Origin: Manis javanica
Taxonomy: Eukaryota; Chordata; Mammalia; Pholidota; Manidae
Length of the DNA stretch: 64,000 nt
Direction: 5' to 3'
Assembly (NCBI RefSeq): GCF_040802235.1
Contig: NC_133163.1
Location: forward strand, 42,428,501-42,492,500
Positions 34,440 through 46,891 of this stretch are shown one piece after another. The notes under the pieces were generated by a model. That model saw nothing but the letters and a program-made list of their open reading frames with translations. It searched no databases and had not been told where the DNA came from. Position 1 is the first letter of the stretch, and each line of letters begins with the position of its first letter. Position numbers and translations under genes: made by a program.

Positions 34440-36280
34440 TTCTGAAATTAGGAATATACATCTTTTGTAGTTCTAGAAGTCTGATCTGCTCAACAAGACA
34501 TGAAACAAATGGAAATGTGAAGACATATGTACTGTGATTCATGGATGTGATGATATGCCTAGGCCACCCAAAGGAACCAATAAAAAAACTTCTTATAATT
34601 AATAATGTAATTAAATAGATGTCTGGATAAAATATGTATTTTAAAACCTACAGCATTTACAAGCCATTTCTCAGAACTAATCCAACAAAAATAAAATATC
34701 AGTGTGCAAAGATGAATGTTCAAGGATAAACAGTGGGTTTACTAATAATAAGGGAAACATCTCTGGGTATATGATCTTCGAATGTTCTTTCTTTCTCTAA
34801 ACTCTAGCTCCAAGCTCCCAATTCCAGGTCAAAGCTGTTCTCTTACCAGTTCAAAGTGTGTCAGTCACTTCTGGCTTAAAAGGTAGTCTTTTAGGATTCT
34901 CCCTGCTCGCCTTTCCTTCTCTCCGGCCAGGGGCCCGTCCTGTCTATATCTCATCAGTGCTTCTTGGCCCTCTCTGGCCTCCACTGGATAGTCGTCCTGA
35001 CGATCCTGGGCATCAGCTGCCCTCTCCTTGGCATGCACCCCAGCCTCTGGCTGATGTGATGTCCTGCCATACTCTCGGCACTGGCCTCATGTAATGACTG
35101 CTCACATGGCAGCTCCACAGTTTTCTCCTGCTGACTTGGGCCCCTCTGTAGTTTAGAGGGTGTCCCTCATTCTCCAACAATTAACTATATTTTCAGTAGA
35201 CCCTGGAGTAGGCTGTCTATCCCCCATGCCATGCCAAGGGGTCCGGTGGTCCAGTTCTCAGCTCCCTCCCACTCCCCCGCGGCGACCTTGGGAACATTTC
35301 AGACATTCTCTCCACAGCCTGCAGGAGTCAGGCCCGTCGGGGGCAGCTAACGAAGGCCCTCTCTATCAAAACATGCCTCCTTGCTCTGCTGCAGCCCCCA
35401 GAGGTTGTTATAAGGAAGGTACATAATTTTTCTTTTTCTTAAAGAGGATACGCCCAAAATATATCTTTCTATCCACCCTGCAGACAGACATAGTTTTTCT
35501 GCTTTTAGATCAACACATCTTCCTGAAGGCAGGAATGAGAGTCAAAGTGTTTGACTATCCTCAGAGCACGGACAACAGCCCTCCAAATGGCTCCAGCAGA
35601 GTCCCTCAGCAGCACTCAGGGAGGAGCCACCTGGCGGCTGCGCTAGGTCCCTCCTCGGGCGCTCACACCAAAGGGGAGGCTTGGAGGAAGGCCCACAGGA
35701 GCCTCAAAGTTCTCCGGATTTCCTGTCAGTTTCTTCCAAAATGCTTGTCTCTGAGCCAGGAAATTTTATTTCTCCTTTATATGGTTAGAAACTGGTCCCT
35801 GAGTTGTCATCTTACAACTTCTCACCCCATGACCAGAACATAACGTTCTCTCTGTTCCCAGACTTCTGGGCTCTGTCTTTTCATATTTAAAGGGAACTTT
35901 ATAAAATGCCAAAGGCTCCTTCTCTCTCAAGAGCCTGACTTCATTATTGAACACTGCCAATACAAGGTTACTGCAATAGCATGAAATTTGAAATAATATT
36001 AGTGTCTATCTATAGTGATATTTGAGAAGTCAAAGTATATGCATACTAGGGAACCTCAATAAAGTTGATTGCACTTTTTAAAAAGTGTAAAATTTGTGTT
36101 TTGTGTATCAACTTGGAAGATACCCACCTAAATAAAGAATGAAGGTGAATTACAGGATGATAGTGAAATGTATAACATTTTCCCATGTCTACACAAGTTT
36201 TAGAAGCAAGAGAAAAAGTATGAGACCAAGCACTCCAAATTAGCATTATTTATAGCAGGGGTATTGCAGTGTGTCTTAGG
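34440..36280. other. Intergenic, nothing recognised
   Basis: About 34,850-35,430 is the most GC-rich part of the intergenic region, with scattered CpGs, and carries short ORFs without known similarity. It could be a regulatory element, but nothing in the sequence proves it. Confidence 0.35.
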
Positions 36281-36640
36281 TCATTTCCCCCAGAAGCAGA
36301 CCCTGAGACGATTTGTGTATAAGTGATTTGCCAAAGAAGAGTTCCCCAGAGAAAGTGATAAGGGAGTGGGAGAAGCAGAATAAGGAAGGAGAACCCAAAC
36401 AAGGTACATGTTCAGGCTTATCTCACAGGAGCCCTGTAGTATAATTTAGATCTCCGAGTTGTTGGGACCGACACCAGGAAGCTGGGTATTCATAACCCTG
36501 CCACCTCCAGTCATTGGCTAGGGATGTCCTGGTAGAGATTAAGCACTTCCAAACCTCTGCCCTCGGCAATGAGCACTAGTGGCCCCCAGGCAGAATGAGG
36601 AAGAAGTCTCATGTACTGGCCTTTGGAAGTGAAATCATAT
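36280..36640. repeat. Possible old LTR-like repeat
   Basis: The opening (CAGAAGCAGACCCTGAGACGATTTGTGTATAAG) resembles the left part of the LTR-like repeat at 49.8 kb. Too diverged for a firm call. Confidence 0.25.
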
Positions 36641-36949
36641 CGCCCCAAAGGAAAAATGCACAAAAAGGGGACCTAGCAGAGTGACAGTATATGTTATGGA
36701 GTAGCTGGGGGAGATGATCTGGGGCAATTTATATCTTTCACTACAGTTTGAATTACTGCAAGTGTAGCAAAAGAGATATTCCTGCCATATGCCAACATAT
36801 ATATTGTCACTATTATTTTGAATTAATGAATGGATGGATGATAGTGGGAATAATTTTACTTTTCCAGGAAGCAAACTAGAAGCTTCCAGGAGTCTTCAAA
36901 ACTATTCTCTTTGAGCCGGTATTCTATTTACAGCACACATTACTAAGGA

Positions 36950-38222
36950 AGTGAGTGTGTAAACAATGGCTTGAATACAAAGACAGTCAATGCAACATTA
37001 CAAAAGCAAAAAGCTTTACAACAAATATATTTAGTAATTTCAGAGAGAAAAGAGGCTGACACATCCAAGAAACAAAAATAAGTGTTAGAATAAAAAATAA
37101 GAGTTTGTAAGTACAAATAGGTGAAAAAGACACAAATCAGAGATCTTGAAACTGTAAGATACAATTTTAAAAATAGAAACCTCAATAGATGAGCTGAATT
37201 GAATAACTGACAATGAGGAACAACTTAGTGAGCTGAAAAATTTGTGCAAGGAAATCTCCAAGAATGTAGAAGAAAGAGTAAACAAGGAAAGATTGATCTA
37301 ATAATCCCCTTCCCTTATAAAAAAGACATGGCATCTACAGGAACAAAGATTCAGCAGATTTTTCATTAAAAACTATGCAAGCCAGAAGACTACATCTTTT
37401 AAGCATTAAAAGGAAAAACACCTGTCAACCTAGAATTTTTCACACAGAGAAAATAAATTTTATAAATGAAGGCAAAGTGAAGACTATTTGAGACATTCAA
37501 AAGCTGAAAGAATTCATCACCAGCTGACCAGCATTGGCAAAAATGTCAAATGAAGTTTTTAGCAGAAGGAAAACACTATTAGAAAGAACTTTGGATCTAC
37601 CCAAAGGAAAGAAGAGTACTAGAAATGGTAAATATATATGGGGAAATATAAAATACTTATTTTCTTTTTAAAATCTCTATGAAAGTTAATTGACTGCTTA
37701 AAGCAAAACCAATGTTTTAAAGCAAAATGATGTTTTACGGAGTGTATATGTGCAGAAGTAAAATGTAGGTACTGACAAATACAGCATAAAGAGGAAATAG
37801 TCCTGTTGTATTTCTCCTCTGTGAGTATATATTACATAGACTGTAATATACTAAAGAAATATACTATAAACCCTGTAGCAACCACACAAACAGAAACTGT
37901 AAGATACAGTTGATCAGAACAGGAATAGCTACTAAGCCAGTACGAGATTAAGTCAAATTAAAAAAATACTCAACCCAAACACAGACAGAAAAGGGTGAAC
38001 AAAAGAGAAGATGCAAAAACTAGACCCAAATACTAAGGTGGCTGATTTAAAACCCAGGTATCTCAATAATCACGTATCAAATGTGAATGGTCAACAGGAC
38101 AATTTAAACACAAAGGTGGTCAGATTGGATAAAAGTGCAACTCTGTGCTATCTATAAGAAACAAACTTCAGATATAATGATACAGATAGGATAAAAGTAA
38201 AGGGGTGAAAAGGTATACCATG
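36950..38222 (+). mobile_element. Old L1-lineage element (L1M/HAL1-like), left part
   Basis: AAGCCAGAAGACTACATCTTTTAAGCATTAAAAGG, CTGTCAACCTAGAATTTT, GCTGAAAGAATTCATCACCAGC and GGATCTACCCAAAGGAAAGAAGAG are typical of the ORF1 end and inter-ORF region of old L1-lineage elements. It is interrupted at 38,223 by an LTR and resumes at 38,619. No open frame remains. Confidence 0.75.
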
Positions 38223-38618
38223 TGTCTTGCCAATGGGTTTCAGACCCTGGCAAGTTCACTATGGATCCAGTGTGACCTAAGAAATGAGAGTAGAATGTTC
38301 TTGGGGTGAAAGAGTTATACCCTACTTTATTCCCACGGTGGCAGGTCAATCAGGTCAATCACTAAAATCCCATCCACTCAGAGAGAGTCTGCATGCAGCA
38401 GGCCAGTCTCTGCCTCTGGGCCTCTGTCCTCAGTGCTGCCACCACCCAGCCTCTGCTCTGCTCCCTGCAGCCTTGCAGCCATGCCACCGTGTTGCCCAGA
38501 GTACTGGGCAGGGCTCTCTATATAGTCAATAACGATGCATTGCCCACACGTGTGTAGTCAGCCAGCCAACCAGGGCCAGGTGAGAATCCTGACCACAGGA
38601 ACCTTCACTTTATCCACA
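38223..38618 (-). mobile_element. Solo LTR 1 of the five-copy family (long form)
   Basis: On the minus strand it starts TGTGGATAAAGTGAAGG and ends CCATTGGCAAGACA. It carries a TATA-like CTATATAGAGAGC and the conserved U5 block shared by all five copies (TCACACTGGATCCATAGTGAACTTGCC here). Flanks CCATG/CCATT (38,218-38,222 and 38,619-38,623) look like a 5-base duplication with one change. It sits inside an old L1. Confidence 0.88.
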
Positions 38619-38770
38619 CCATTAGTGTTAACACTAATCAGAGTGGCCACATTAGTCTAATACATTAGTATTAGACAAGGTAGACTTCAGATCACTCAAC
38701 AGGCACCATCACCACCAGCAGCCAAGTTATAAATTCTTCAAGTTTAGTAAGGACAGAAATAAAAGATTTT
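38619..38770 (+). mobile_element. Old L1-lineage element, right part
   Basis: Continues the element from 36,950-38,222 after the solo LTR. AGTATTAGACAAGGTAGACTTCAGA matches the start of ORF2 in old L1s. Confidence 0.6.
38621..38638. repeat. 18-bp perfect palindrome next to LTR 1
   Basis: ATTAGTGTTAACACTAAT is its own reverse complement and begins three bases from the LTR end. Confidence 0.9.
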
Positions 38771-40280
38771 GCACCCCACCCCCAAGCATGAGAATCGAGT
38801 CTCCAGAAGGAATTGGATGGCCATGCTGTGTCACATCGCCACCTTCCGGGAATGCAAGTCCAGGGGACTGAGAGCCTTGAGGAATCACAGCAGGGACCCA
38901 CAGTTTCCTAAAGAAGAGGCTCAGAGACACTGTGTAAAAGCAGCAGATGTTCACTGCACATGGACACTTAGGAGCTGGCTGCCTTCCCAACACATCCCAC
39001 ATGTGCAAAGTGTAGCAATGGCACAGTCCTGCTGAGAGCAGCGTGACAGGGGTGGTGGGATTGAGAGGATGTTTAAAGAGCCCATTAGTTCTGAAAACAA
39101 TTAATTGCTTTTTACCATGAAATGACCCTTCAAGGGAATACATGAAGAAATAATTTTTTTCCAGAATTTATCAGCATAAACTCTAAATCGGGGGATTCTA
39201 GGAATTATAAGATATTAAATTCAGGTTTTTGGTAACAAAACAGAAGATGATTTTACAATGTCCTATTTGTTCTACCACAATTGATTTACTCAAATGTTCT
39301 GTTATCCTTCAACATTTCTCTCCAAGTATTTCCTCCAAAAATATAATCCCAGCCTTACCCCACCACGTAAAGTTAGGAACTCTCTACATCTACTTACAGT
39401 TAGTAAGACACTGGGAGGCTTATTGAGGGCAGGTGAGACTTGGGATGCAGGTGGCACACCTCCAGCTACAGGTTGCTAGAACTGAAGGAGAGTCTAGGGT
39501 CCTTCTATTCCACACTCTCTTGTGCTGAGCTAAGCACACACTCAGGTGGAGAGGCTCACTGACCAACTGATTTTGCTATATACTGATTTAATTTAATTGG
39601 TAAATGTTTTCATAACTATTTGAAGAGACTTTTATTTGGTTCATTTTACAACACACACACACACACCAAACATCCACTACCCATCCACCCAAAAAAGAAG
39701 AACCCCAGGATTTCTCTAGAATGGGATCTGCCCATTACAGGCCTTCTTCAATCTAAGGGTTGTAGAAGTTTGCCACCTACTGACTTTTCGCTGAAGTACC
39801 TCATTCTTGAACTATCCTAGCAATTATAATTCAACGCCAGCGACATACACTGAGGTCTATTGTCTCTTGCAACTACTTCTCAATAAAATGTAAAGGCTTT
39901 TTTTTCATTTTATTAAAATCCTATAGAGAAGAGAACCAAAAGCTCAAAGATCCCACACAAATATTAACCAGTATTCAGTGTTCATCTGAAGGCCCTCTCC
40001 TGGACATTCTTATTACATGTACTTCTTAGTTTAAAAAAAAAAAGTAAAATTAATCACAAAAGGTTGGGAAGAGTAAAGTTTTTTCTTTCTCCACCTTCAG
40101 TCTTCTCCCTCACTCTAGCATTTTTTCCCCTGCTTGTTTTCCTACCTGAGGTTTAAGTCAGCTGCCAGGCATTCCTTTTTAGCCTTTCCTGGAAAACAGG
40201 TCAGCAGATCTAGCCCTGACATTCTGTCTTGTACTGAGCTAGTCTCAGTTGTTTGCATTATTCTTTTCAAAGTTCCTGTT
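38770..40280. other. Intergenic, no gene seen
   Basis: Mixed sequence with a short (AC)n at 39,649-39,666. ORFs on both strands overlap at 38,727-39,143 and look accidental. Confidence 0.4.
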
Positions 40281-40582
40281 TGTGGGGAAGTTGGGGTTCC
40301 TATGGCCAGAATCCTCACTGAACTTAAACCACCTGATGATGTAACTGGCCTGTTGCTAGGCTACTGCTTCCACACCTTTAGGCAATAAGCTATTATTGCA
40401 CTATGTAGAGAGCTTGGCCCATTGCTCTGGGTGGAGGCAGGGACGCTAGTGCTCGACCTACTGCCAGGAGAACAAGCTCAGTAATAAACCATTTCACCCT
40501 AAAGAACATTTTGCTGTCATTTTCTTTGGTCACATTGAATCCATAGTGAACTTGCCCGGGGCTGAAACCCATTGGCAAGACA
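40281..40582 (+). mobile_element. Solo LTR 2 of the five-copy family (short form)
   Basis: Runs TGTGGGGAAG...GGCAAGACA. It is flanked by identical CTGTT at 40,276-40,280 and 40,583-40,587. Signals: AATAAA near 40,483 and the U5 block CATTGAATCCATAGTGAACTTGCCC. The TATA-like site is mutated (CTATGTAGAGAGC). No internal genes remain, so this is a recombined solo LTR of a class I-like retrovirus (short duplication, TG...CA ends). Confidence 0.92.
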
Positions 40583-40876
40583 CTGTTATCTGGCTTATGA
40601 CTTCTTTGCTGACTTAGTATTTCAGAGGTGATTTTAAATATAGGCTACAAAGAACATACCAAGTGTTTAAAATAATGCCTAATTACTAACAATCTGGAAG
40701 GAGCAACACATAAAGCCATTCCCAGTTAGGACACAATGATGCCCTGCAGACCAGGCTGTGAACATGTCAAGACTCACCAAGTTCCAAGGGTTCAGTCTGT
40801 CCAGTACTTATTCTCCCTTCCCTATTCTAATTTTCAATGTTTACCCCTTCCTTATTTCCTCTCCAGAATCTGATGG

Positions 40877-41289
40877 TGTTTTGCCAATGGGTTTCAGCCC
40901 TGGGCAAGTTCACTATGGATTCAGGGAGACCAAGGAATGACAATGAAATGTTCTTGGGGTGAAAGGGTTTATACCCAACTTTTTTCCCATGGTGGCAGGT
41001 CAATCACTTGAATCCCTTCCACTCCGAGTGACTTTGCATGCAGCAAGCCAGTCTCTGCTTCTGGGCCTCTTTGCTCTTGCAGACGTCTCAGTCTGTCTGG
41101 GCGCTGCCACCACTCCAACCTCTGCTCTGCTCTCCTGTGCCTTGCAGCCATGCCACCGTTTTATCCAGAGCACTGGGCAGGGCTCTTTATATATAGAGTC
41201 AATAATGATATATTGCCCACACGTGTGTAAGCTAAACAAACCAGAGCCAGGGGAGAATCCTGGCCATAGGAACCTTCACTTTATCCACA
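40877..41289 (-). mobile_element. Solo LTR 3 of the five-copy family (long form)
   Basis: Minus-strand TGTGGATAAAGTGAAGG...CCATTGGCAAAACA. The TATA-like region (CTCTATATATAAAGAGCCC read on the minus strand) is well kept. It lies only about 295 bases from LTR 2 in the opposite orientation. The flanking bases GATGG and GTTGA do not match, so the duplication is lost or the ends are mis-set. Confidence 0.87.
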
Positions 41290-41299
41290 GTTGAGTTAC

Positions 41300-41390
41300 T
41301 CTGCATTGCCTTCCTTTACCCTGCCATATTCAGTTGGTCAAAGCAGTCAAAGGCCTAACCCAGATTCAAGAAGATGGGGAAACAGAAACA
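41300..41390. repeat. Fragment of the same old repeat as at 29.5 kb
   Basis: CTGCCATATTCAGTTGGTCAAAGC...CCCAGATTCAAGAAGATGGGG parallels the right part of the unnamed repeat at 29,480-29,880. Confidence 0.4.
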
Positions 41391-41464
41391 TCCCCCATTA
41401 GAGAGTACCAAAGAATTTGTAACCACAGTAGAAAATATGTAGATAAAATATACATGTATATGTA

Positions 41465-41600
41465 TAAATGATGGATATGTCACTTAATCCTCAAAACCCT
41501 ATGAAGTGGTCATTCTTTTTCTCACTTTTAAAACTTTCCTCTGTTTTTCATACGTGTGAACTCAGCGTCAGAAATATTAAGTAACTTGACTAAATGTGAA
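41465..41600 (-). repeat. MIR SINE fragment
   Basis: CACTTAATCCTCAAAACCCTATGAAGTGGTC... AATATTAAGTAACTTGACTAAATG: a diverged reverse MIR. Confidence 0.55.
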
Positions 41601-41784
41601 TTTAGAGAGACTAGAAAAAGGAACTGAGGGAAGTTGTCCTTGTCCTTAACCACACAAGAGCAACTGTAACTTCTGCTTCATGAAGGGTCCCTAGAGAAGA
41701 GAAGAGAGACAAAGAGATAAAGGAAGAGAAGGCACAGGGAGAACTGTAGAGATTTTAAAGAGTTGTTTCTACAAACATCACACT

Positions 41785-41910
41785 AAAATGCAAGCTCCAT
41801 GAGAGTAAAGATTTCTGCCTAGTTTGTTCAATTCAATAGTCCCAGCACTAGCCTAGCACAGGTGCTTCATAAATATCCACTGAATGAATAAATGAATGAA
41901 TGACTATGTG
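41785..41910 (+). repeat. L2 3' end
   Basis: GCAAGCTCCATGAGAGTAAAGATTTCTG, CCCAGCACTAGCCTAGCACAGGTGCTTCATAAATATCCACTGAATGAATAAATGAATG: a clear L2 terminus. Confidence 0.8.
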
Positions 41911-42412
41911 GTATGAAAAGACCACTTCAAGAATTGATGCAACTTAACATAGTAGGTAAATGATTTGGAATTGTATAAATATTTTACATAATTAAAAATA
42001 AAATTAAATAAAAAATTTTAACGCAATCTTTAAATATCAAAAATAAATGAACCTAAGTACATCAAATTGGTGGTGTAACCACACAGGGAATAATTCTTTC
42101 AAGTAACTCTTAAACATAGCATTTTGACTCCACATTTTGAGTGAGTTATAGGATAAATGCCTAAAGGATAAAAGGGCCATGAAGGAAAAAAAATGTATAA
42201 GTTCTCTTACTAATAGTAGTAATATTTACAACTATCACATGTATGTTGTAGAATAAAACAAGTAAATAATAATGAGCCAAGATTTTCAGCATAGAAGACA
42301 GATAAATATAAAATAAAATAAAAAAATTCAGTAAGACTCCATGCCCTAAAATTTGAATTGGAAAATTCAACATGAATTATGATTTTTTTTCTCTTTAAAA
42401 TATACATACATA

Positions 42413-42685
42413 TGTCTTGCCAATGGGTTTCAGCCCCAGGCAAGTTCACTATGGATTCAATGTGACCAAAGAAATGACAGCAAACGTTCTTTGGGGTGAA
42501 AGGGTTAATTACCCGGCTTGTTCTCCCGATGGTAGGTCAAGCTCTAGCATCTCTGCCTCCACCCAGAGCACTGGGCTGAGCTCTCTATATAGTGAAACAG
42601 TAGCCTAGCAACAGGTCTGTTAAATCATCAAGTGGATTTTAAGTTCAGTGGGGGTCCTGGCCATAGGAATCCCAACTTCCCCACA
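42413..42685 (-). mobile_element. Solo LTR 4 of the five-copy family (short form), inside a microsatellite
   Basis: Minus-strand TGTGGGGAAGTTGGG...CCATTGGCAAGACA, with an intact TATA-like CTATATAGAGAGCTC. The U5 block is as in the other copies. CATA flanks it on both sides (42,409-42,412 and 42,686-42,689), compatible with a 4-base duplication, but the flanks are themselves (CATA)n/(TA)n repeats. Confidence 0.9.
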
Positions 42686-42776
42686 CATATATATACATAT
42701 ACATACATATATATATATCTACATATACATATATACATATACATACATATATATATATCTACATATACATACATAC

Positions 42777-42811
<35 letters not shown>
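42686..42811 (+). repeat. (CATA)n/(TA)n microsatellite
   Basis: About 125 bases of mixed CATATA/TATATA units, partly in two near-identical blocks of about 54 bases (from about 42,692 and 42,731). The ORFs across it are artefacts. Confidence 0.92.
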
Positions 42812-42815
<4 letters not shown>

Positions 42816-45170
42816 AGCTCTACTCACTAAGAAGGCCTAGAAACTATAATAATCCAGAAGCTATGAGCACCACCACCACCCAAACTGTATTCTCTAATGA
42901 CCATGTCCTGTTAAAAGGAATCCCGACTGCTTGGAGGAATGAAAAATGATCCTGGGCCACTGTGCTGTGCAGGAAGGCAAGGAAATTACCAAATACTATT
43001 ACAATCATATTTAAAATTTATAATAGCTATCTGAAGGGGTTTCAGCTGGCTAAGATGAGTCAATTTGAGTATGAAAAAAATATACTATGGATTGAAATAT
43101 GAAATACATAAAAATTCATTAATTCATAAAAACAGTCAAATGACAAATATACTGATCACTTTGGAGATTTCTACCACACCAACTCATTATTCACTAAACT
43201 GGTAAATAATAGGAAAGATCTAGCAATTAATCCTGACTTTCCTGTATAAATTGGATTTTAGCACAATCAAATAGTTGCTGAAAAGAAACTCCTTCTTCAT
43301 AGAAACATCCCTACTAATAAATGCAAACAAAATGGTAGAATTAGAGTAGAAATGGTAGATTTAGAGCTTTTCACCTGATGGGAGTTTTGTAATGGAGAGA
43401 TCAGGCTGATACCACCTGAATTCACTGACCAAGCTTTTATTTTTTATTGAAGTATATATCAACAGCTGTGAAGAATTTGAGATTTTACTCTATTTGAAAA
43501 CTAACAAATTAACATGCCACAATTCCATGGAAGCAGCTAGAAGATACAGACTCTGGGTCAGTCATAAAGGGACATAAAGAGGGTTAAGATGAACACAGAG
43601 TGGGTTGCTTTGGAGGAAAGGAATCTTAGGTTTAGGGAAATCTGACATTTTATACTTTACAGTAAGCTTGTCTGCCCTTTGCTCCAGCAGGAGACACTGT
43701 CTCCTTTTTGCAAGACTGTTCACTATACAAACATCCTTGAAAAGATAATGCAGACAAAGGGCAGTTAAAGCCTCTTCTTGCAAAACATAAATGCAAAAGC
43801 CCCATGGAGAACTGTCTCCCAACAGTCTAATCAGCTGATCAATCTTAACATCACTAAAAATGGACATTTACGTCTTTTGATGTGACACGATAAGAAACAC
43901 ATCACCACCTAGGAGCTATTCTTGCCAAAGAGGTTGTATCTGATTCTGATCAAATCCATAGCTGGCTATCAGTTTGCAGGAAATAAAAGATCACATAAAA
44001 GAACAAGGGCATAAAAGAATGAGTAAAGAACAAATTGGACGAGGAGGCAATCAGCCAACTCTAGAAGATAGCAATTTGTATGCAAAAAATGACCCAATTT
44101 CTCCAACATATACATGGAATTTTAAAAGGTGGGAGGAGAATGGTTACAGATTAAAAGAGACTTAGGAAATAAGGCAGCACATGTACCTTGTTTGACTCTA
44201 ATCTAAACAAATCCATTGTAGGACAATTTTTAGACAATGGGAAACATTCGAGCATGGAAAGGGAATCAGGTATTAAAATATCATGAATAAATTATTATTA
44301 TTAGGGTTGGTCATGGCATTGGGTTGTTTTTAAATCCTTGCATGTTAAGATTTAGTTACTGAACTATTTCTGGGTAAAATGATATGAAGTAAGCATTTGC
44401 TTTAAATTACTTCACCACCTAAACCTAAAAGCAATGACACCCCAGTACCAATTAGCACCAAGATCATGTTTTATAAATTACATTCTCCAGTAAGAGAAAC
44501 CAAGGTTCTAAAGAAATCACTGACTGCAGGGCTATGGCGGGGAAATGGCAGATGAGCCTAGAATATCATGTTATGCCAGAAAGTAAGGGAGTGCTCAAAG
44601 AATTACGGGGACATGTCAAAAAGACACAGTAGCAAACTTGAAGGGGTTATTAAATAAAAACAGTACAGGTAACAACATGAATAAAATAGAAGTCCTGAGC
44701 CTATATTATATATATAAATGAATTAATATGTAAATAAATGAGGGGAAATGAACAGCTCTATCTTATAAGAGGATGCCAAATAATAAATATAGAGGGAATA
44801 ATAGCCTTAGGAAATCACCATTTGACAACTGCCATGTTACTAATTGATTTAATGAAAAATCACCAATGGATGCTAAACTAATAGGTGAAAATTTGATAAG
44901 GAGCATGATATTTACAAAATCTCAAGGCATCTTGCCACAAAATACTTATTCACTGTTTATTAATAAACAAGTACATAATAGTTACTAACTTTATGCTGGT
45001 GTAACCAGGCAGATACCACCTTAACCAAGAGACAAAAGTGAGCATCAACAGTAATAGGACAAATAAATATCATGTGCCTCCTAATGTTATACACTGAAAA
45101 CACAAGAAATGTATAATCTGAATCTAACCATGAGAAAACATCAGACAAACCCAGATTTTTACAGAGCAAA
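42812..45170. other. AT-rich intergenic DNA, nothing recognised
   Basis: No gene or confidently named repeat. Short AT runs lie near 44,705. Confidence 0.4.
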
Positions 45171-45680
45171 CTTTAAAAACTGCCAATGTTATAAAAGATA
45201 GGGAAAGGTGGAGGAGCTGTTCTGGGTTGAGGAAGACTAAAAGAAATGATGACTAAACGCAATTAAATGCAATACATGATGCTAGACTGGATCCTTGACC
45301 TATGAAAGATGTAACTGGGTCATTATTGGGACAATCAGCAAATTTTTAGTGATGTCTATGGATTAGATGATAGTATTGTTCAACATTAATTACCTACAGT
45401 TATGTAAGAGAGTATTTATTGATTATGTAAGAGTCTTTATTTTTAGGAAATACACATTGAAATATTAAGGAGCAACGGGGTATGTTGTCTATAATTTTCA
45501 AGTTATTTAGAAAAAAATATGTAAGAATATATAAAATAAATATATATATAAGTAAATATATATTATAATACATATATTATTAATATAACTATGTACCATA
45601 TATATAAATAAAAATATATAAAAATACATATAACAGAGAGGAAATTATTAAGCATATGTGGTAAAATGTTAATGTAGGGG
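45170..45680 (+). mobile_element. Old L1 3' end, left part
   Basis: Old-L1 3' text: GATGCTAGACTGGATCCTTGACC, GGTCATTATTGGGACAATC, ATTAGATGATAGTATTGTTCAAC, GGAAATACACATTGAAATATTAAGGAGCAACGGGGTA. It includes an AT-rich microsatellite at 45,535-45,635. The terminal TTGAAATTATTTCAAAACAAAG appears at about 46,322-46,343, after an insertion. Confidence 0.6.
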
Positions 45681-46290
45681 AGGAAAAACTTGTCTTCTCT
45701 ACTGATAAATTATTTCCCTGGGGCCTTCAAATTAAGCTGACAAAAGATTAATAGGAGAAAAAAGGCTTATTTGTGTACACATGGGAACTAGCAAAAGAAG
45801 TAGCTGGCTCATTAAATGGTTTAAGTTAAAGCCTTCTGTATCTAACTTAGTAGGGGGAAAGAAGGGAGTGGGGGAGAAAAGGCATTTCTGGGAAGAATAA
45901 ATAGGTTTCTTTAGAAAAGACAAATGGGTTTTTAGGAGAACAATTGTGGGTTAAGAAAGTTAGTGCTAATGTTTTTCTATGTAGGTATGAATGGTCTTCT
46001 GGACTCCTTCAGGGCTATAAAACTCCAAAGAATGAATAAGGGATAAGTTTTATTCTCGTTCTCCCTTCTGGGAGTAGATTTGCCAAGAAAAGGAATTTAT
46101 GGTAGCCTTATTTACCAGAAGTTGCTGATTGTAGTTAGATAAGGGAAGCTTCAAAAAGGCTTCTTTCTGCATCTGTTGATTCCCAGATACCCTGAACTTA
46201 AAATAATCTTTACACCAACTCTGAGGTTCTGAGTGGGTCCCCACATTAACAATTGGGAAATCTTGATGAGACATATGAGTTCTTTGTGCC
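45681..46290. repeat. Unclassified insertion splitting the old L1 3' end
   Basis: About 600 bases of different composition lie between the two halves of the L1 end. The block resembles an old LTR (motifs CCTGGGGCCTTCAAATTAAGCTGACAAAAGATTAATAGGAG), but no terminal motif or duplication was fixed. Confidence 0.3.
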
Positions 46291-46370
46291 ATTTTTTTTT
46301 TGTTCCAAATTTGCTGTAAATTTGAAATTATTTCAAAACAAAGTGTTCAAAAGTATGATATCAAAAAGTA

Positions 46371-46891
46371 TGACAAATCAAAAACTCCGGAGACCAAGAG
46401 ATCTCTGAACTAAAAGGGTTTATTGAGCCTTTCCAGATGCTAGGAAGGAAAAAGGACTGAGTCCTGGGGATGGGAAGTTTCTGTTTCACCAGCAGCAAGG
46501 CCAGTTAACAGAAACAACCTGTCCTCCAGACAGGGCACATTTATAAGGGTCTCAAGGAAAGAAAGTTATTTAAATTCATTCACCTCAGCTATAGATAAGG
46601 AAGGTGGGCTAACGACAAGTGGGGTAAGTCCAGGGTAGGTGGTTAGTCCATAGAGAAGGCTCATAGTTTGATTGTTGATGATGGTCAGACACTGTTCATG
46701 CACACAAGGTGGATGCAGTGGTTCTGGGGACCTTCTACATGATTGTTAAAATGACTTCATCCAGGAACATGGTATTTCTGGTTAGCAACAGTCAGCAGCT
46801 ACTGACTGATGACCTTCCCTTATTTCTCCCCCTCATTCTCCAGCCCTTGTGTCACTTAATTTAGGACATTTTAGAATTTTTCCTTATCACA
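46371..46891 (-). mobile_element. Solo LTR of another family
   Basis: Minus-strand TGTGATAAGG...TTTGTCA. A TATA-like CTTATAAAT lies at 46,539-46,547 and AATAAA at 46,419-46,424, about 120 bases apart in the order of an LTR promoter and poly(A) site. The text AGACCAAGAGATCTCTGAAC near the left end is LTR-like. No matching target-site duplication was found and the ends are approximate. Confidence 0.55.

Noticed and set aside
34850-35430. GC-richer segment considered as a CpG island promoter
   Set aside because: CpG density is modest, there is no exon next to it, and both genes start elsewhere.
38727-39143. 138-codon - strand ORF
   Set aside because: No domain recognised; an 88-codon ORF overlaps it on the other strand, so both look like chance.
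42686-42811. Regularly spaced repeat resembling a CRISPR array
   Set aside because: The repeats are simple CATA/TA units without unique spacers, in a vertebrate genome.
42632-42830. ORFs encoding Tyr/Ile/His repeats
   Set aside because: Pure translation of a CATA/TA microsatellite.
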